Source of the DNA: Cercis canadensis
Taxonomy: Eukaryota > Streptophyta > Magnoliopsida > Fabales > Fabaceae
Direction: 5' to 3'
Assembly (NCBI GenBank): GCA_003255065.1
Contig: QAOA01004724.1
Span: forward strand, 434,001-498,000
DNA: 64,000 nucleotides
Both the position numbers and the translations under genes were made by a program. The stretch's first letter is position 1. The number at the start of each line of letters is the position of its first letter. Shown in pieces: positions 37,741-49,500 of the stretch. The notes beneath the pieces were generated by a model. It did not search any database, was not told the origin of the DNA, and saw only the letters and a list, made by a program, of their open reading frames with translations.

Positions 37741-38671
37741 AGGAGCGTTGGAAGAACCCCTGTTCCTTTTAAATTCTCTACGACTACCCCTTTTCTCATT
37801 TGGTTTCCTCTATGACCTTCTAGAACCTACTGACCAATATTTAAACGCCACGTGTTTCCTCGTTTACTTTTATATCTTATTTTTTGGTCGGAGCGGCTCG
37901 GTTTGGCGTTTCTCGACGTTTCGATTTTCAAAATCTGACTTCGCTGTTAAATAAGCGGTTGGGGATTTTACGTCTGCGTCAGTCAGGTATTGCCGAAGCT
38001 GACGTAGCTACCGCCATGGCCCGCGTGAATTTCGTACCAGGCGCGCGGTGTAGCCCATGCGATGGGGCGAAGCAAGTCAGAAGCTTCATAACTCATAACT
38101 AAAGTCAATAAACACATAGTAAACTATCATATTTTTATAAATTAATCCTTAAAAAATATTTATTATAAAACAATTTTTATTTTTAAGATTTTTTTAATAA
38201 ATCAGTCTACCATAACACAAGGGATGTGCAAGATCATCTTGAAAAATTTAGTCTTTCGTTGGCTCCAAGATTCTTGATCCGATAAAAAAACAAAAAAATA
38301 ATAATAATAATTTCACAAGTTTTAGTTGATAAAATTAATAATATAATTGAAATATCATTATAAGGTATGAAAAATCGAGTACATCAGCTAGTTTTCACAC
38401 GTTAAAATTAAGTTTTTTTTTTGTAGGTGTGCTTCTATGTGGCTATCCTTGGCCAATCTTTTCCTATAATTATTATTAAAAAATTATCAAAAAATAAAAT
38501 TAATAATTAAAATTATTTATATTATTTATTTTATTTAATAAATATGTGCCATTTATCAAATACATAACATAAATATTTTAGTGGGTAGTTAAACATGTGA
38601 TTTTTTTTTTTATGAGGTGATCTTTTCATTTTTTTATGTGAAATTAATTTTCAATCAAGCTTCAACATGTA
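37741..38671. other. promoter-side spacer and AT-rich DNA
   Basis: A locally GC-rich patch (about 37975-38090, with ccgaagctgacgtagctac and ggcgcgcggtg) gives way to very AT-rich sequence. Part of it (ttatattatttattttattt at about 38517) is repeated directly at about 39808, flanking the inverted repeat described next. No gene seen. Confidence 0.45.
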
Positions 38672-39192
38672 CCAAAATTAGGTAAATTGGCTATAATAAT
38701 ATAGTTTTACAAATTATTTATTCAAAAAATATTTTTTAAATTATTTATTTAAAATAAGTAATTTTAAATATTTTATTATTATTTTAACTAAAATAAAACA
38801 TGATTTATCAATATAAAGTGTATATAAATTAAATACACTTTAAAATATTTTTTCTAAAAACGTATTTATTATTCACTAAAAATGAACATAAAAAAAATAA
38901 AAATAAAAACACCATTTACAAGTAAAACGTTTTCAACCCCTCCCCCCTGAAGCGTGTTCCCACCTCCGGTAAAGCGTGTTCACCCCTCCCGGCGCTTCAT
39001 TACTTATTCAACCCCTTTACTTTTTTTTTCCCAATAAATTAAAAGTAAATTTTTGGTAAGATAAAATATACGTAAGAACATACGTAGCATGCTTTTGTCC
39101 ACGAATGAGCAGCCCTTTCTCACATTCTTTGTTGTTCATTGTTGAACCTTGAGATATACTGGTAAGCAAAAGCAGTGGTCCAAAAACTAGAC

Positions 39193-39216
39193 GGGGGGCG
39201 GGCAGGAGGGGGGGGT
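39193..39216 (+). other. G-rich tract, possible G-quadruplex
   Basis: The tract contains gggggg, ggg and then a run of eight or more Gs separated by short loops (cggggggcgggcaggagggg region), followed by ttgg. Four G-runs of at least three can be drawn by splitting the long run. It lies in the spacer of the inverted repeat. Structure formation is an inference. Confidence 0.45.
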
Positions 39217-39248
39217 TGGTGTTTGTGAACAGGCTTGAGGAGGATTTG

Positions 39249-39414
39249 GATCCAGTCATGTCACTTGAGTCATGTTGTTTAGATCTGAGCCGTCCATTCC
39301 ATTAAAACTCATTTCAACCATTAAATATTAATGTGTTTTAATGGTTGAAATGACTTTAAATGGAATAGACGGCTTAGATTTAAGCAACATGACTCAAGTT
39401 AACATGACTGGATC
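39249..39414. mobile_element. 166-bp hairpin MITE
   Basis: This is a near-perfect palindrome. The left half begins gatccagtcatgtcacttga and contains gagccgtccattccatt; the right half mirrors it (aatagacggcttagattta, catgactggatc). The loop lies around 39325-39340 (ttaaatattaatgtg). Length, high symmetry and lack of coding fit a stem-loop MITE, nested in the larger inverted repeat. No clear target-site duplication was found. Confidence 0.7.
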
Positions 39415-39659
39415 TCTTCCCGCTTGAGAAGGGGTTGAAAACGCTTTACTTATAAAGCATGTTTCTTTCATGTTTTTTTTCGTTTATTTTTAGTGAATAA
39501 TAGACACATTTGTAGAAAAAATATTCTAAAATGTATTTAATTTATACACATTTTATATTGATAAAACATGTTTTACTTTAACTAAAATAATAATAAAATA
39601 TTTATTTTAAATAAATAATTTGTAAAACTGTATTATTACAATCAATTTGTCCCAAAATC

Positions 39660-41838
39660 ATGCCTTTTTTTTTTCGAGAGGATATCTCACATACACTTAA
39701 TGCATTTATTTCAATGCACCCAAATAATATGATATCACAAATAAAATTGATAACTAAATTTATTTATACTATTTTTTTAGTATTTTCTCATGTTATTATA
39801 TTTAATTTATATTATTTATTTTACTTAATAAATATGTGCGACTTATAAAATTCTCAACCTAAATATTCATGAGGTGGTCTCTACATGTTGGTGTGGGACT
39901 AATCTCCACTTGGATATGCCATGGCCTTTAGGCTCTGTTTTAAAGTTTAAAGTGAGGGGAAAACAAAGGAGAGGAGAGAAAAGAGAAAAAAATGAAGGGA
40001 TTTTTATATATTTTATTTGGATAATTAAAATGAGCAAAATAAGAAAAAATGAAAGAAAAAATAAAATTTTATAATTTTACAAATTTATTTTTTATTTATA
40101 AAGTAAATATATTTAATATAAGATTTAATAATGTTATCTATATAATATTTAAAAAAAATTAAATAAATAAATAGAAGTATAATAATAAACTACTATTTTT
40201 TTCTCTCTAAATCTCTAAAATTAAATGAACACAAAAGTAAAAATAAAAAAAAAATGTGAAATTTTAAGGTTACTTATTTATTTCCTTTTTTTTTTAATCT
40301 TAAACTTTTAAAGAAGAAGATTAACACATTTATTCCTTTTATTTTCTTTCTTTTTTCCTGCAATTTTAACTTCCACACAAACACGGATTAAACTCCTCAC
40401 ATTACTTCACCCCGTATGAACCTCAATTTGTCAATTAAGCCACATCCGGTGCTTATACATTCCCAAATTGAAATGATGTGATATCTGCTACTAAATAATT
40501 AGCCTTATAAAAATAGTCCCCAAATTGAAATAAAAGCGCACCGTTTCTGATGCTGGGAAAGGAAACATTCGGAGGCGCCATATCTCCCTCCAACCCAACG
40601 TTTTCCCCAAAACCAAAACCCCCTTGATCCCCAAACCCTAATCCTCAAAACACTGAAATAGGGGAATCGAATCCATTGAAGAAAAACACATCTTTCAGGT
40701 AGTCAAAGGAATCCTATGGCTCTGGGAGGACCAAGCCTACTAGGAAGCAGAAGAAGAAGCAGAAATTGTCTTGAAGCCGCTGCCCATTCCTCCGCTGTTA
40801 GTCATTCATTTTCTGCCTTTCCCATTCTTAAATTTCCTTTCTTTTTTTGTGCCATCTCTTAAATTTCCTTTTTCACCACGTTTATTCCGTAGAAATTTGA
40901 TTATGTTTAAAGGGGTTATGCATTCCCAATTTGATTATTATAGTTTGACTTGACTCGCTCCGTTGAAACTTGAAACGGTTTTTCTAATTTTCTGTGCTTA
41001 TTGAAAACAATAGATAATTATTTTTAGGGGCATTGGCATTTTGGTATTTGATGGGCATCTCCAAATAGGGGCATTTTAGTAATTTAATTATTTTGATTGG
41101 AATGGTTGGAGGGGTTTATCCCAATTGGCAAATTGTATTTGGAGAAAAGGGGATGGAAGCTGAAGTTATGGGACGAAAAAACCTATTTTGCCTAATAATT
41201 TTTAGGGGATTGTCATTTTAGTATTTGATGGGCATCTTCCATTAGGGGCATTTTAGTAATTTAATTATTTTAAGGGTAATAATAATATTTTATGGGTATA
41301 GTCAATTAGGGGCCTTTTAATAATATAGTGGCGTTTTAAAGTAATCCAAACTGATTACTTTTTTATTAAATTTGATTGATGAGGCAGGTATATATGTATA
41401 CATTAGTGCAAAACAGCAACTTAACGTGCCACATAAATAAACCCATTAAGCTCTAACAGATGAGCTTAACCGTGTATCAACCGTGTACCAAGCGTGTACC
41501 AACTTAGGGACTATTTTGGCACAAAAAATTTCCTGATACTAAAGTGGAAAGCTAGAAATCCTTAGAGATCATAATGATAGTTTTCTCTTTTATATTTTGA
41601 TGCTTTATGGATTGCAGAAATCCATCTATGAATCCTTATTTATTCATTCAAATTTGTCCTCTTTAGGTTTCCATAATAATGGTATAGAAGTTAGCATCTT
41701 TGTGACCTTTCCCCTCCAAAACTCCAATAGAGGGACTTTCTTGCCCCTTACTCTTCAAAGTAGGCATCCTTTTCAGAGTCAATGGCGGCATTGAAGAACT
41801 GGGTGCGTCGAATCCTGAGAAGTTTTGCATAATTTGGG
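39660..41838. other. repeat-rich spacer and leader region of F-box gene
   Basis: A likely MITE lies at about 39932-40385: its left end ggctctgtttta and right end ccacacaaacacgg are roughly inverted, with an AT-rich interior. At 40550-40800 a CA/CT-rich tract (ccccaaaccctaatcctc) and purine-rich sequence look like a 5' leader. Its longest ATG frame (from 40716) runs without domain motifs. A duplicated phrase (ggcattttagtaatttaatt) occurs at about 41070 and 41248. No intact gene before 41839. Confidence 0.45.
41028..41275. repeat. two diverged copies of a ~65-bp phrase
   Basis: tatttgatgggcatct followed by aggggcattttagtaattta occurs at about 41043-41095 and again at about 41223-41270, about 180 bp apart. 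A weaker third version (ttatgggtatagtcaattag) follows. This is probably a decayed tandem duplication. Confidence 0.6.
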
Positions 41839-43224
41839 ATGATTATTGCTATAGCAGTCTCACCAGCCATGATGCAAAAGAAAAAGAAACAAAGAGTTGG
41901 AGGAGAAGGACAAGGATGGGTGACCCAGAAGAGAAAACAAAAAGATGAGGAAGAAGGAAGGAAGGGAGATGGACATGGAGAGAAGAGCCGCGTCTGGCAA
42001 GATCTTCCAGCAGAGCTACTTGAACTCATTCTACAAAGGTTAAGCATAATAGATTACCTCCAATGTCGTGCCGTGTGCTTGTCTTGGAGAATTATGGTTG
42101 CTAATGCTATAGCAAGCAAGTGCTGTCCTCGTGCACCACAATTTCCATTTGTGTTGCTCTTTCCTCCCAACTACTCTGATGAAGATTATCACCTTTTAAG
42201 CCTAAGTGAAGATAGACTCTCCACCATGAGGAGTAAATGGCCTAGTGGTGTCACTTGTGCTGGTTCAATAGAGGGTTGGTTGATCATGAATTTTATTGCC
42301 TATTGTTTTGAAGACCTTATTCTCTCTAGTTTTACTTACTTTCTGAATCCAGTATCTGGTGCCAGGATTATGCTCCCAACAACATCAATCTCTTCAATCT
42401 CTTCATTTCCAAAAACTTATCCAAAATCTGGGTTTACATTTTCATGTAAAGTAGTTGCTTCTTCTGTACCAGATTTTCCAGAGTGTCATGTGGCAACTCT
42501 ATTTTATTGTGTGACTACTAAGAAGCAGCAGCTAGCATTCTGTCGAGTTACAGACAAATCATGGACGGTGATTAATGAGCCTCAAGGAGCAGGGTGCTTT
42601 TCGGATATCGCCTTTTATGATGACAAGTTATATGCTGTGGCCATAAATCCATCAGATTTTGTGATGGTTTTTGACCTTAGAGATCCCAATGCTGTCTTAA
42701 CCAAATTAGTTATGCTTGATCCCAAGCCAGTTCCTAGAGTAGGTGCTAGGTTGATAGCGAGTGAGCATGAGCATCGGACTGATATTGAAAGGATTTTATT
42801 GGTGAAAGACACTACACGAGATGAGTTATTGCTAGTTTTTCATCTTGTTGATTATATTCTGAGACTTGGCTCTAAACTTTCACGAGATTATGTCCTTCCA
42901 CCACAGACAAAAGGATTTCGTGTGTTCAACTTGGACAAGAGTGGCTCCCGATGGGTGGAAGTTGATAACTTGGGTGATCGCTCATTATTTTTGGATAAGC
43001 AAAGTTCGAAAGTGATTTCTACTACTAATCTCAATGGTTCAATGGAGTCAATTAAAGGCAATTGCATATATTTTGCTCTTAATTTTACATGCTCTGCATA
43101 TCCATCATTGGCGCGTGATATTGGGGTTTTCTCCTTAACAGATAGGAGCATCAAGCATATTTCTCTCAATTCCTCATTCCAGATCCAAGCTCCAACTCTT
43201 TGGTTTACACCCTGCCCTTGGTAA
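41839..43224 (+). CDS. F-box protein with DUF295-type C-terminal domain
   Basis: A single uninterrupted frame of 461 aa. The F-box lies at about residues 53-90 (WQDLPAELLELILQRLS, then CRAVCLSWRIMV) and would bind a SKP1/ASK adaptor in an SCF ubiquitin ligase. The rest is the DUF295/KIB-type beta-propeller-like region, with the repeated pattern of Trp/aromatic strands (DKSWTVINE, SDIAFYDDKLYAV, RVFNLDKSGSRWVEV, GNCIYFALN) and a C-terminal SIKHISL...PTLWFTPCPW. The target substrate is unknown. The N-terminal 50 residues are Lys/Glu-rich and low complexity. Met11 or Met12 (41869, 41872) could be the true start, since residues 1-10 are unlike the rest. Downstream at 44138-44345 lies a broken relative. 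Confidence 0.9.
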   Translation: MIIAIAVSPAMMQKKKKQRVGGEGQGWVTQKRKQKDEEEGRKGDGHGEKSRVWQDLPAELLELILQRLSIIDYLQCRAVCLSWRIMVANAIASKCCPRAPQFPFVLLFPPNYSDEDYHLLSLSEDRLSTMRSKWPSGVTCAGSIEGWLIMNFIAYCFEDLILSSFTYFLNPVSGARIMLPTTSISSISSFPKTYPKSGFTFSCKVVASSVPDFPECHVATLFYCVTTKKQQLAFCRVTDKSWTVINEPQGAGCFSDIAFYDDKLYAVAINPSDFVMVFDLRDPNAVLTKLVMLDPKPVPRVGARLIASEHEHRTDIERILLVKDTTRDELLLVFHLVDYILRLGSKLSRDYVLPPQTKGFRVFNLDKSGSRWVEVDNLGDRSLFLDKQSSKVISTTNLNGSMESIKGNCIYFALNFTCSAYPSLARDIGVFSLTDRSIKHISLNSSFQIQAPTLWFTPCPW

Positions 43225-43563
43225 GATAACAATGCTAATATTTTTGCATGTTTCTGTTTGCTGGAATAAAATGGTTATTGAGCTAGTTCATTTCAATTGT
43301 CAAGTGGGTTTGTAGATGTAAAGTGTAGAACTAGTTTCCTGCTTTCTTTTTATTTCCTTTTTCTTATACTTTGTTTTCATTGTAAATTATAACCCTTTTG
43401 ATGTTAATTAAGAAAGGTAGTCCAAGAAACAATTATTATGTAATTTTCCTATGCATAATTATGAGCTCTATAGACTAAATGTATAAAAAAATTATTCACA
43501 TCACACTCTCTGTTACTGCTTACCATGCAATCTGAGAACTATGAAGGAGTGTGAAAGTGCAAT

Positions 43564-44016
43564 AAAAGTTTATCTTTTTCTTTTGTAAGCATTGTAAGGA
43601 AACCTGAGTGATGAAGAGATTGTAGGCATGTTGTATTGGACCTCTTGTTTGAGAATTTGATCTGTCCTTGATTCATTGCCTACTTTCTTGGGCAATTACC
43701 AACTGTTTTAGGAAGATTATATGTGCCTAGCCATAATTATTTTCCGATAAGATCTTATTTAAAAGGTCAGTTTATATTATTTAGTCAAANAAAAGTTTAT
43801 CTTTTTCTTATGTAAGCATTGTAAGGAAACCTGAGTGATGAAGAGATTGTAGGTATGTTGTATTGGACCTCTTGTTTGAGAATTTGATCTGTCCTTGATT
43901 CATTGCCTACTTTCTTGGGCAATTACCAACTGTTTTAGGAAGATTATATGTGCCTAGCCATAATTATTTTCCGATAAGATCTTATTTAAAAGGTCAGTTT
44001 ATATTATTTAGTCAAA
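43564..44016. repeat. 226-bp direct duplication around a single N (43790)
   Basis: Positions 43564-43789 and 43791-44016 are the same 226 bp with two visible mismatches (cttttgtaag/cttatgtaag, taggcatg/taggtatg), abutting one N. This is an unmerged contig overlap in the 3' flank of the F-box gene. Confidence 0.85.
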
Positions 44017-44137
44017 GCAAATTAATTATGGGAAGAACAACAATGCTTTTAGTATTAGATATGGTAGTGTAGCCAAATTTCTGGGCGAGAAGGCTGTTCA
44101 AGATGCTAAATTCAAAGGTGTTTATACAGAAGTTGAT

Positions 44138-44345
44138 AGCTTTGGAATTACAGTTGCTAATATAGCAGCATGCACTGTACTCTTGCAACTCAACTTGCAT
44201 TAGTGGTGCTCTTGTTTCCCCAATACTCTCATAAGGATTATCACCTATTATACCCTGAGCAAGGATGAACTTCTACACCATCTCAACCAAATGGGCAGTG
44301 TAATGTAATTTGTGTTGATTCAATGGGGAGGTGGTTGATGATGAA
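44138..44345 (+). pseudogene. F-box/DUF295 pseudogene fragment
   Basis: This aligns by eye to the intact gene at about 42090-42300. Matching phrases are gttgctaatatagcagcatg (gene: gttgctaatgctatagcaag), aaggattatcacctattata (gene: aagattatcaccttttaagc) and ttgattcaatggggaggtgg (gene: ctggttcaatagagggttgg). Frameshifts and stops are present and both the F-box and the C-terminal parts are missing. It indicates local duplication of the F-box gene followed by decay. Confidence 0.75.
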
Positions 44346-45880
44346 ATTTAATCATTAATTTCACAATGGTGGTGTACCAAAAATTCTTAGATACATATGA
44401 AATAGTTGTCTCACAAGATACAAGAGTGAGACATCACCAGTCTCGAAAAGACACCGCAATGGTTGAGCACTTACTACTTCAATGTAGAGGTGCGAGATTT
44501 AAATTTCATTAGAAGCTAATAGGGTCGGATTTTGAAAAAGATAGACTACTCCATATTGTGTAATATCCGATAATTTAAAAAAAANAAAAAAAGTGAGGGA
44601 CTTGCAATAGCATGGTTTTTTGTTTATTTTGTGGTAAAAATGTACAGAAGAATTTCTATTATATTTAGTAAAGGTTACACAAGAAATCTATTTAATATTA
44701 ATCATGAAGATTATAATATTTAATGATTTACGTAAGAATGTCGTGTCAACCACTGAAAAATTATCTGTGTGCCCAAAACAGCATGCTGGTGAAGTACACA
44801 GGTAAATCACTTGACAAAAGGAAAAAAAAGGGAATTGGATGTCGTTAACACGTCCCTCCATTAAACATCGAACAGCTTGTCATCCTAATACGATCCACGC
44901 CAGCCTACTTTTTACAGCTGAAGGCGCGTGAAGGAACGCGCCCATGCTTTTTCCCTGAAGACCCGTTCGGTGTTTAATCGCTCGCGGGTTCCACCCCCTA
45001 ACGACCCCGTGGTGGGCCACGTCACCAAACCTTCACACTAAAACACGATCGCTTTCACTTCGAACCTAATTCCTCTTTATTTTTCGATAACTGCATTGCA
45101 AGATCTAATGCAAAAGTTAACTGAAAATTTGTGAAAATTTAAAAGTGATTTTTGATAAAATAAAATTATAAAAGTTAATTATTTAGTTAAGAATAGCATC
45201 ATTTTTAACACACTTTCAATAAATTTTTCCTGCTAGGCCAAAAAAAAAGAGTAATTTTTCTTGGTGAAATTAATTTTTATTCTAACATTGAAATTAAAAT
45301 TAGTTCAATTGGATAAACAAGAAGGTCCTCAATTTGAATTTTGCTAGTGATTATTTGCTATTAAAAATCCACTAATTGTTGCACCTCTTGCCCTATTTAT
45401 CTCCTATTTTTTTGTTACCAAAAAAAGTAGTAAATAATGAACATTAGTGTTATAATAGTATTATTTGTATATATGATTGATTATATGAGTCATAATTTAA
45501 ATTAAGCTAAATTCACTTAAATTTTAATTAGAACTATTTAATTATTTTATATTTCTAAAATTTTATGTATTTCTACATCATGTGCATAAAACAAAATTTT
45601 GTTTTCGAAATATAATAAAACTCTTACACTTTTAAAAGATGTTAAGAAGGTGTAAAATTAATTTAAATGATTTTTTGATATTTAAATATAAAATTTATAA
45701 ATCTTAACAATAATCTCAATATTACTCGATTACAAATTATTTAAAATAGTAAATTTAAAGTTTTATTTTTTTTAGCTAGAGGGACTAAATTCAGATTATC
45801 GGATAAAGAGGTATGAAAGGAAAAAAGAAAAATAGACCCTATAATTACTCGCTTTTATGTTACCGAACCTAATTAACAGA
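44346..45880. other. intergenic DNA upstream of LEUNIG_HOMOLOG-type gene
   Basis: This contains a single N in an A-run at 44585 and a GC-rich patch at about 44925-45020 (aaggcgcgtgaaggaacgcg, ctcgcgggttccaccc). A long AT-rich tract follows. No gene is recognised. The last few hundred bases should hold the promoter of the downstream gene. Confidence 0.5.
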
Positions 45881-45899
45881 ATCACGTCTCTCGGAGTCC

Positions 45900-46124
45900 G
45901 AACCTGAGCTTCGGTTCCTTCGTAATTTTTGTCTCCTTAAAATATCTCCTCCTCCGATTCTCGTTCTACTTTTTTCTTTCACTGTTGAAAGTTGGAGCTG
46001 TTCAACTTCAGTGGCACACAAGCAAGAAAGTTCCATCCTATTTTTCTCAAGAAATTTTCTCGGCTTATATGTACGTACTCGTTTGGAAGTACATGAGATT
46101 CTGTGGTTTCAGATCACTTTCACC
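45900..46124 (+). other. LUH: probable 5' leader exon of LUH-type gene
   Basis: This transcript-like, pyrimidine-rich sequence (tctcctcctccgattctcg) ends at a gtatgt donor at 46125. The next acceptor, ttctttgcag, ends at 46544, 37 bases before the first ATG. The start of transcription is not defined by the sequence. Confidence 0.5.
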
Positions 46125-46581
46125 GTATGTAACTCAATAATTTTGCAAAGAAAGGATTTTTCTTTGTTTTCTTTTCCTTAATTGGCTTGAATTATGCCCA
46201 ACTTTGCTTAATTTGTTTTCGTGCGGTGTGTAATAGGTTTTCAATTGGTGGAAAGCTTCTGGGTCGGTGGTGTAAACTTTGATCCAGTTCAGTGGTACGA
46301 TTTGAGTTCAATTGTCAAAGCTAAGCTGAATTATGCAATTTAATTTTTTTTTCTTTTCTCATTCTTTTGAGGGAATTAAGAGGGAAAATATTTGTCTTTA
46401 AAGCGATTTAGTTGGCAAGGATAGTCAATTTGAGCTCAGAATAGCCTTTAGAAGGTGTAATTGAACAAAAGAAAATCAATCTTTTGAAGTGTAATTGAGC
46501 TCTATATTGGATAATTCTCAAAAGTATATGTGTTTTCTTTGCAGACAAGGAAGAAGATTTTTGGAAATTGAGGCTGTGTGT

Positions 46582-49500
46582 ATGAAGTCCAGTATGGCGC
46601 AGAGTAACTGGGAAGCTGATAAAATGTATGTAACTTTATAAATTCTGGGCTGCTTTCTCTCTACGTTTCTTTCTTCTTTCTTCTCTGGGCTTTTTCCTGA
46701 CTTATTATACCTTGAGAAACATATCATGTTGATGTTTACCCTCTTCCTGTTTTTTTTTTCATCCGACAGGCTTGATGTTTATATTCATGATTATTTGTTA
46801 AAAAGAAAACTACACGCCTCTGCAAAAGCTTTTATGACTGAGGGGAAAGTTGCCACGGATCCTGTGGGTAAGTTTGTTGATTATACTTCAAAATATTATA
46901 GCTTGCCTCTCTTCCATGCAACCATGTATGCTAAATAAATTTTATTTATGCATTAGGTTAAACTGCTTGCTTCTTTATCGTGACATGTCTAGTTTAATGG
47001 GACGTTATGCATAAGTTTACAATAGTATATATGCCAAAGGCAGTAGAACAATTAGGAATATGAGTTGTATCTTTTGGTTTTCAACAGCAATTGATGCTCC
47101 TGGAGGATTTCTTTTTGAGTGGTGGTCTGTCTTTTGGGACATATTCATTGCAAGGACAAATGAGAAACATTCTGAGCCTGCTGCAGCTTACATTGAGGTG
47201 ATCTTTAAAGTGTAACAACTGTACTTTTTTAAAAAAAAATTGGGAGAAAACTGGATCTTATATGGATTGCCATGTTACTAGACCCAGCAAATGAAGGCCA
47301 GAGAACAACAACTTCAGATGCAGCAATTGCAACTCATGCAGCAGCGCAATGCACAGTTACAACGAAGAGATCCTAGTCATCCTGCTCTTGGCGGTTCCTT
47401 AAATGCCATAAACTCTGAAGGAATGTTGGGGCAGCCACCAGCAAGTGTGTTGGCCTTGAAAATGTATGAAGAACGAATGAAACATCCTCAATCAATGGAC
47501 TCAGAGGCATCTCCAACTCTTCTTGATGCCAATAGGATAGCCCTTCTCAAATCAGCCACCGGTCATCAAGGGTAAATTTGCATTGCTTTTATAGTTATGT
47601 TAAATGCGTTATTAAATTATTTAACAACATGGGCTGGGTCATTAATGTTTTGGGTTCTTGTTACTGGTTCAGCCAGTTGGTACAAGGTAATTCAGGGAAT
47701 ATGTCCACTGCATTGCAGCAACTTCAGGCACGAACTCCCCTTACCTCTGTAAGAACTACATGCTATGTTTTCCATTTCATGTTCCTTTTCTGCCATTTCC
47801 AATTTTCCTCTCATTTCTCTTCCACCATGATAAGCAACTTGGTATGTGGAGTTTGTAGGATATTAAAGCAGAAGTTAACTTAGGTGCCACTCCAAAGAGT
47901 TTGCCTATGGATACATCAGTATATAGACAAGCAATTTTGCAGTCAAAATCTGGATTAGGCAGTGCAGGTGACATTACTGGACCCATCTTGCTTCAATATT
48001 TCAGTTATACCGTAATAAACTGCAAAGTGTTGAACTGTGTTGATACTTCATTTCCTTGAGACTAAGCTTAAAATATCTTTACTTTTACTTCATAAATGTC
48101 AGTGAAGACCATTAAGATGATGCTTGAGAAAATGTGATGATGGTAAATGGATAAGGATGGTAACTGAGATTTTGTATCGATGTGGGACATGAATTTTTAA
48201 CCCAAAATGGCTTTGAATCAAATGTCTAAGTGAAATAAGATCAGGAAAATTTATTTATAGAATGTCCAGCATTAAATCCTTCGGAAACAATTATGCGGCC
48301 TAATTGTGTTAGCGGGTAAACTCTTCTAATATTGAACATTTTGAATTTGCTGATTATACCAGCATAATGTTTTACAACTAGTCTATGAGGAAATTCCAAC
48401 CACCAGAAATTGTTAATTTCTGCTATGTTGATGTTCAGATGTCTATTTTTTTTTCATCTTTTAATGGTATCTATAAGTCTGTCTTTGTTATACCTTGTTC
48501 CATGGTAAATTGTGTATCTCTTCAAGTCCCATTTAGTCCTTAAATGTCTGATGATAATAGTAAAGATGCCTGGGTGAAACATCTACTGAGAGAAAGATCC
48601 TTTGGTCGCTTAAATTGCTTGAAGAAAGGCTGCTGTAANTATCTATAAGTCTGTCTTTGTTATACCTTGTTCCATGGTAAATTGTGTATCTCTTCAAGCC
48701 CCATTTAGTCCTTAAATGTCTGATGATAATAGTAAAGATGCCTGGGTGAAACATCTACTGAGAGAAAGATCCTTTGGTCGCTTAAATTGCTTGAAGAAAG
48801 GCTGCTGTAAGCTGGTTGTCTATGAATAAATGGAGAAAGTGTTGACCGTTACCTTTTATATTCTGAATGGTCAGATTGTTAGCCTTCAGTTTTCTCACTT
48901 GTTTGTGTCAAATGGTTCTTTTCCAGCATTAGCAGTCTGGTTTTTAATGTAGTGTCAATGTTGATCTCTTGAGAGACTTGCCTCATGAATTTTACATAAT
49001 AAGGCTACTTGGGATTGTTATCCCGTATTTAGTGGGGTATATCAAACATTGATGGAACCATCCTAATGATTGTTTTTTGATCATCCTTCAGGATTAAATC
49101 AAGGAGTCACAGGTCTTCCACTTAAGGGTTGGCCTCTAACTGTAAGTTGCCTGTTGTCTTCAGTAATTCTGCTTTTGTAATCAGATTAGATGTGTTAAAA
49201 TCCTTGAGAGTGGAATGTGATCTATCGCTTTGTACAGGGAATTGATCAACTACGGCCTAGTTTAGGCGTACAAGTTCAGAAATCTAATTTGACAACCCAA
49301 AACCAATTTCTTTTGACGTCACAGCAGCAGCAGGTCTTGGCACAGGCTCAGGCACAAAATAACCTTGGAAATTCTGCTAATTATGGTGATATGGATCCCC
49401 GTAGACTTAGTTCTCTGCCTCGAGGTAACTTGAATGCAAAGGACGGACAGTCCACCAGGAATGAAGGATCTATGTGCTCCCAAGTGCAATCTGGTTCCCC

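Larger units (their letters stand above)
38672..39659. repeat. ~1-kb inverted repeat (arms ~270 and ~230 bp)
   Basis: The left arm 38672-38941 and the right arm 39430-39659 are reverse complements with scattered mismatches and indels. Shared phrases include agttttacaaattatttatt, tattattattttaactaaaa, ttattcactaaaaat and gttttcaacccc. The left arm has an extra AT-rich stretch. The spacer (38942-39429) contains C-rich and G-rich tracts and a smaller palindromic MITE. The outer flanks share a direct repeat (about 38517 and 39808). It could be a foldback transposon, or an old element split by insertion. No coding frame. Confidence 0.75.

Noticed and set aside
37709..38102. Two plus-strand open frames next to the deSI-like promoter
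   Set aside because: They overlap the likely promoter and leader exon of the opposite-strand gene, have no recognisable motif, and one ends in a non-coding GC-rich patch.
39017..39259. 80-aa minus-strand open frame with Pro-Leu-rich stretch
   Set aside because: It reads the G-rich spacer of the inverted repeat backward; composition is low complexity.
38430..39880. LTR retrotransposon bounded by the direct repeats at ~38517 and ~39808
   Set aside because: The direct repeats are short and AT-rich, with no TG..CA ends, primer-binding site, polypurine tract or gag-pol frame between them.
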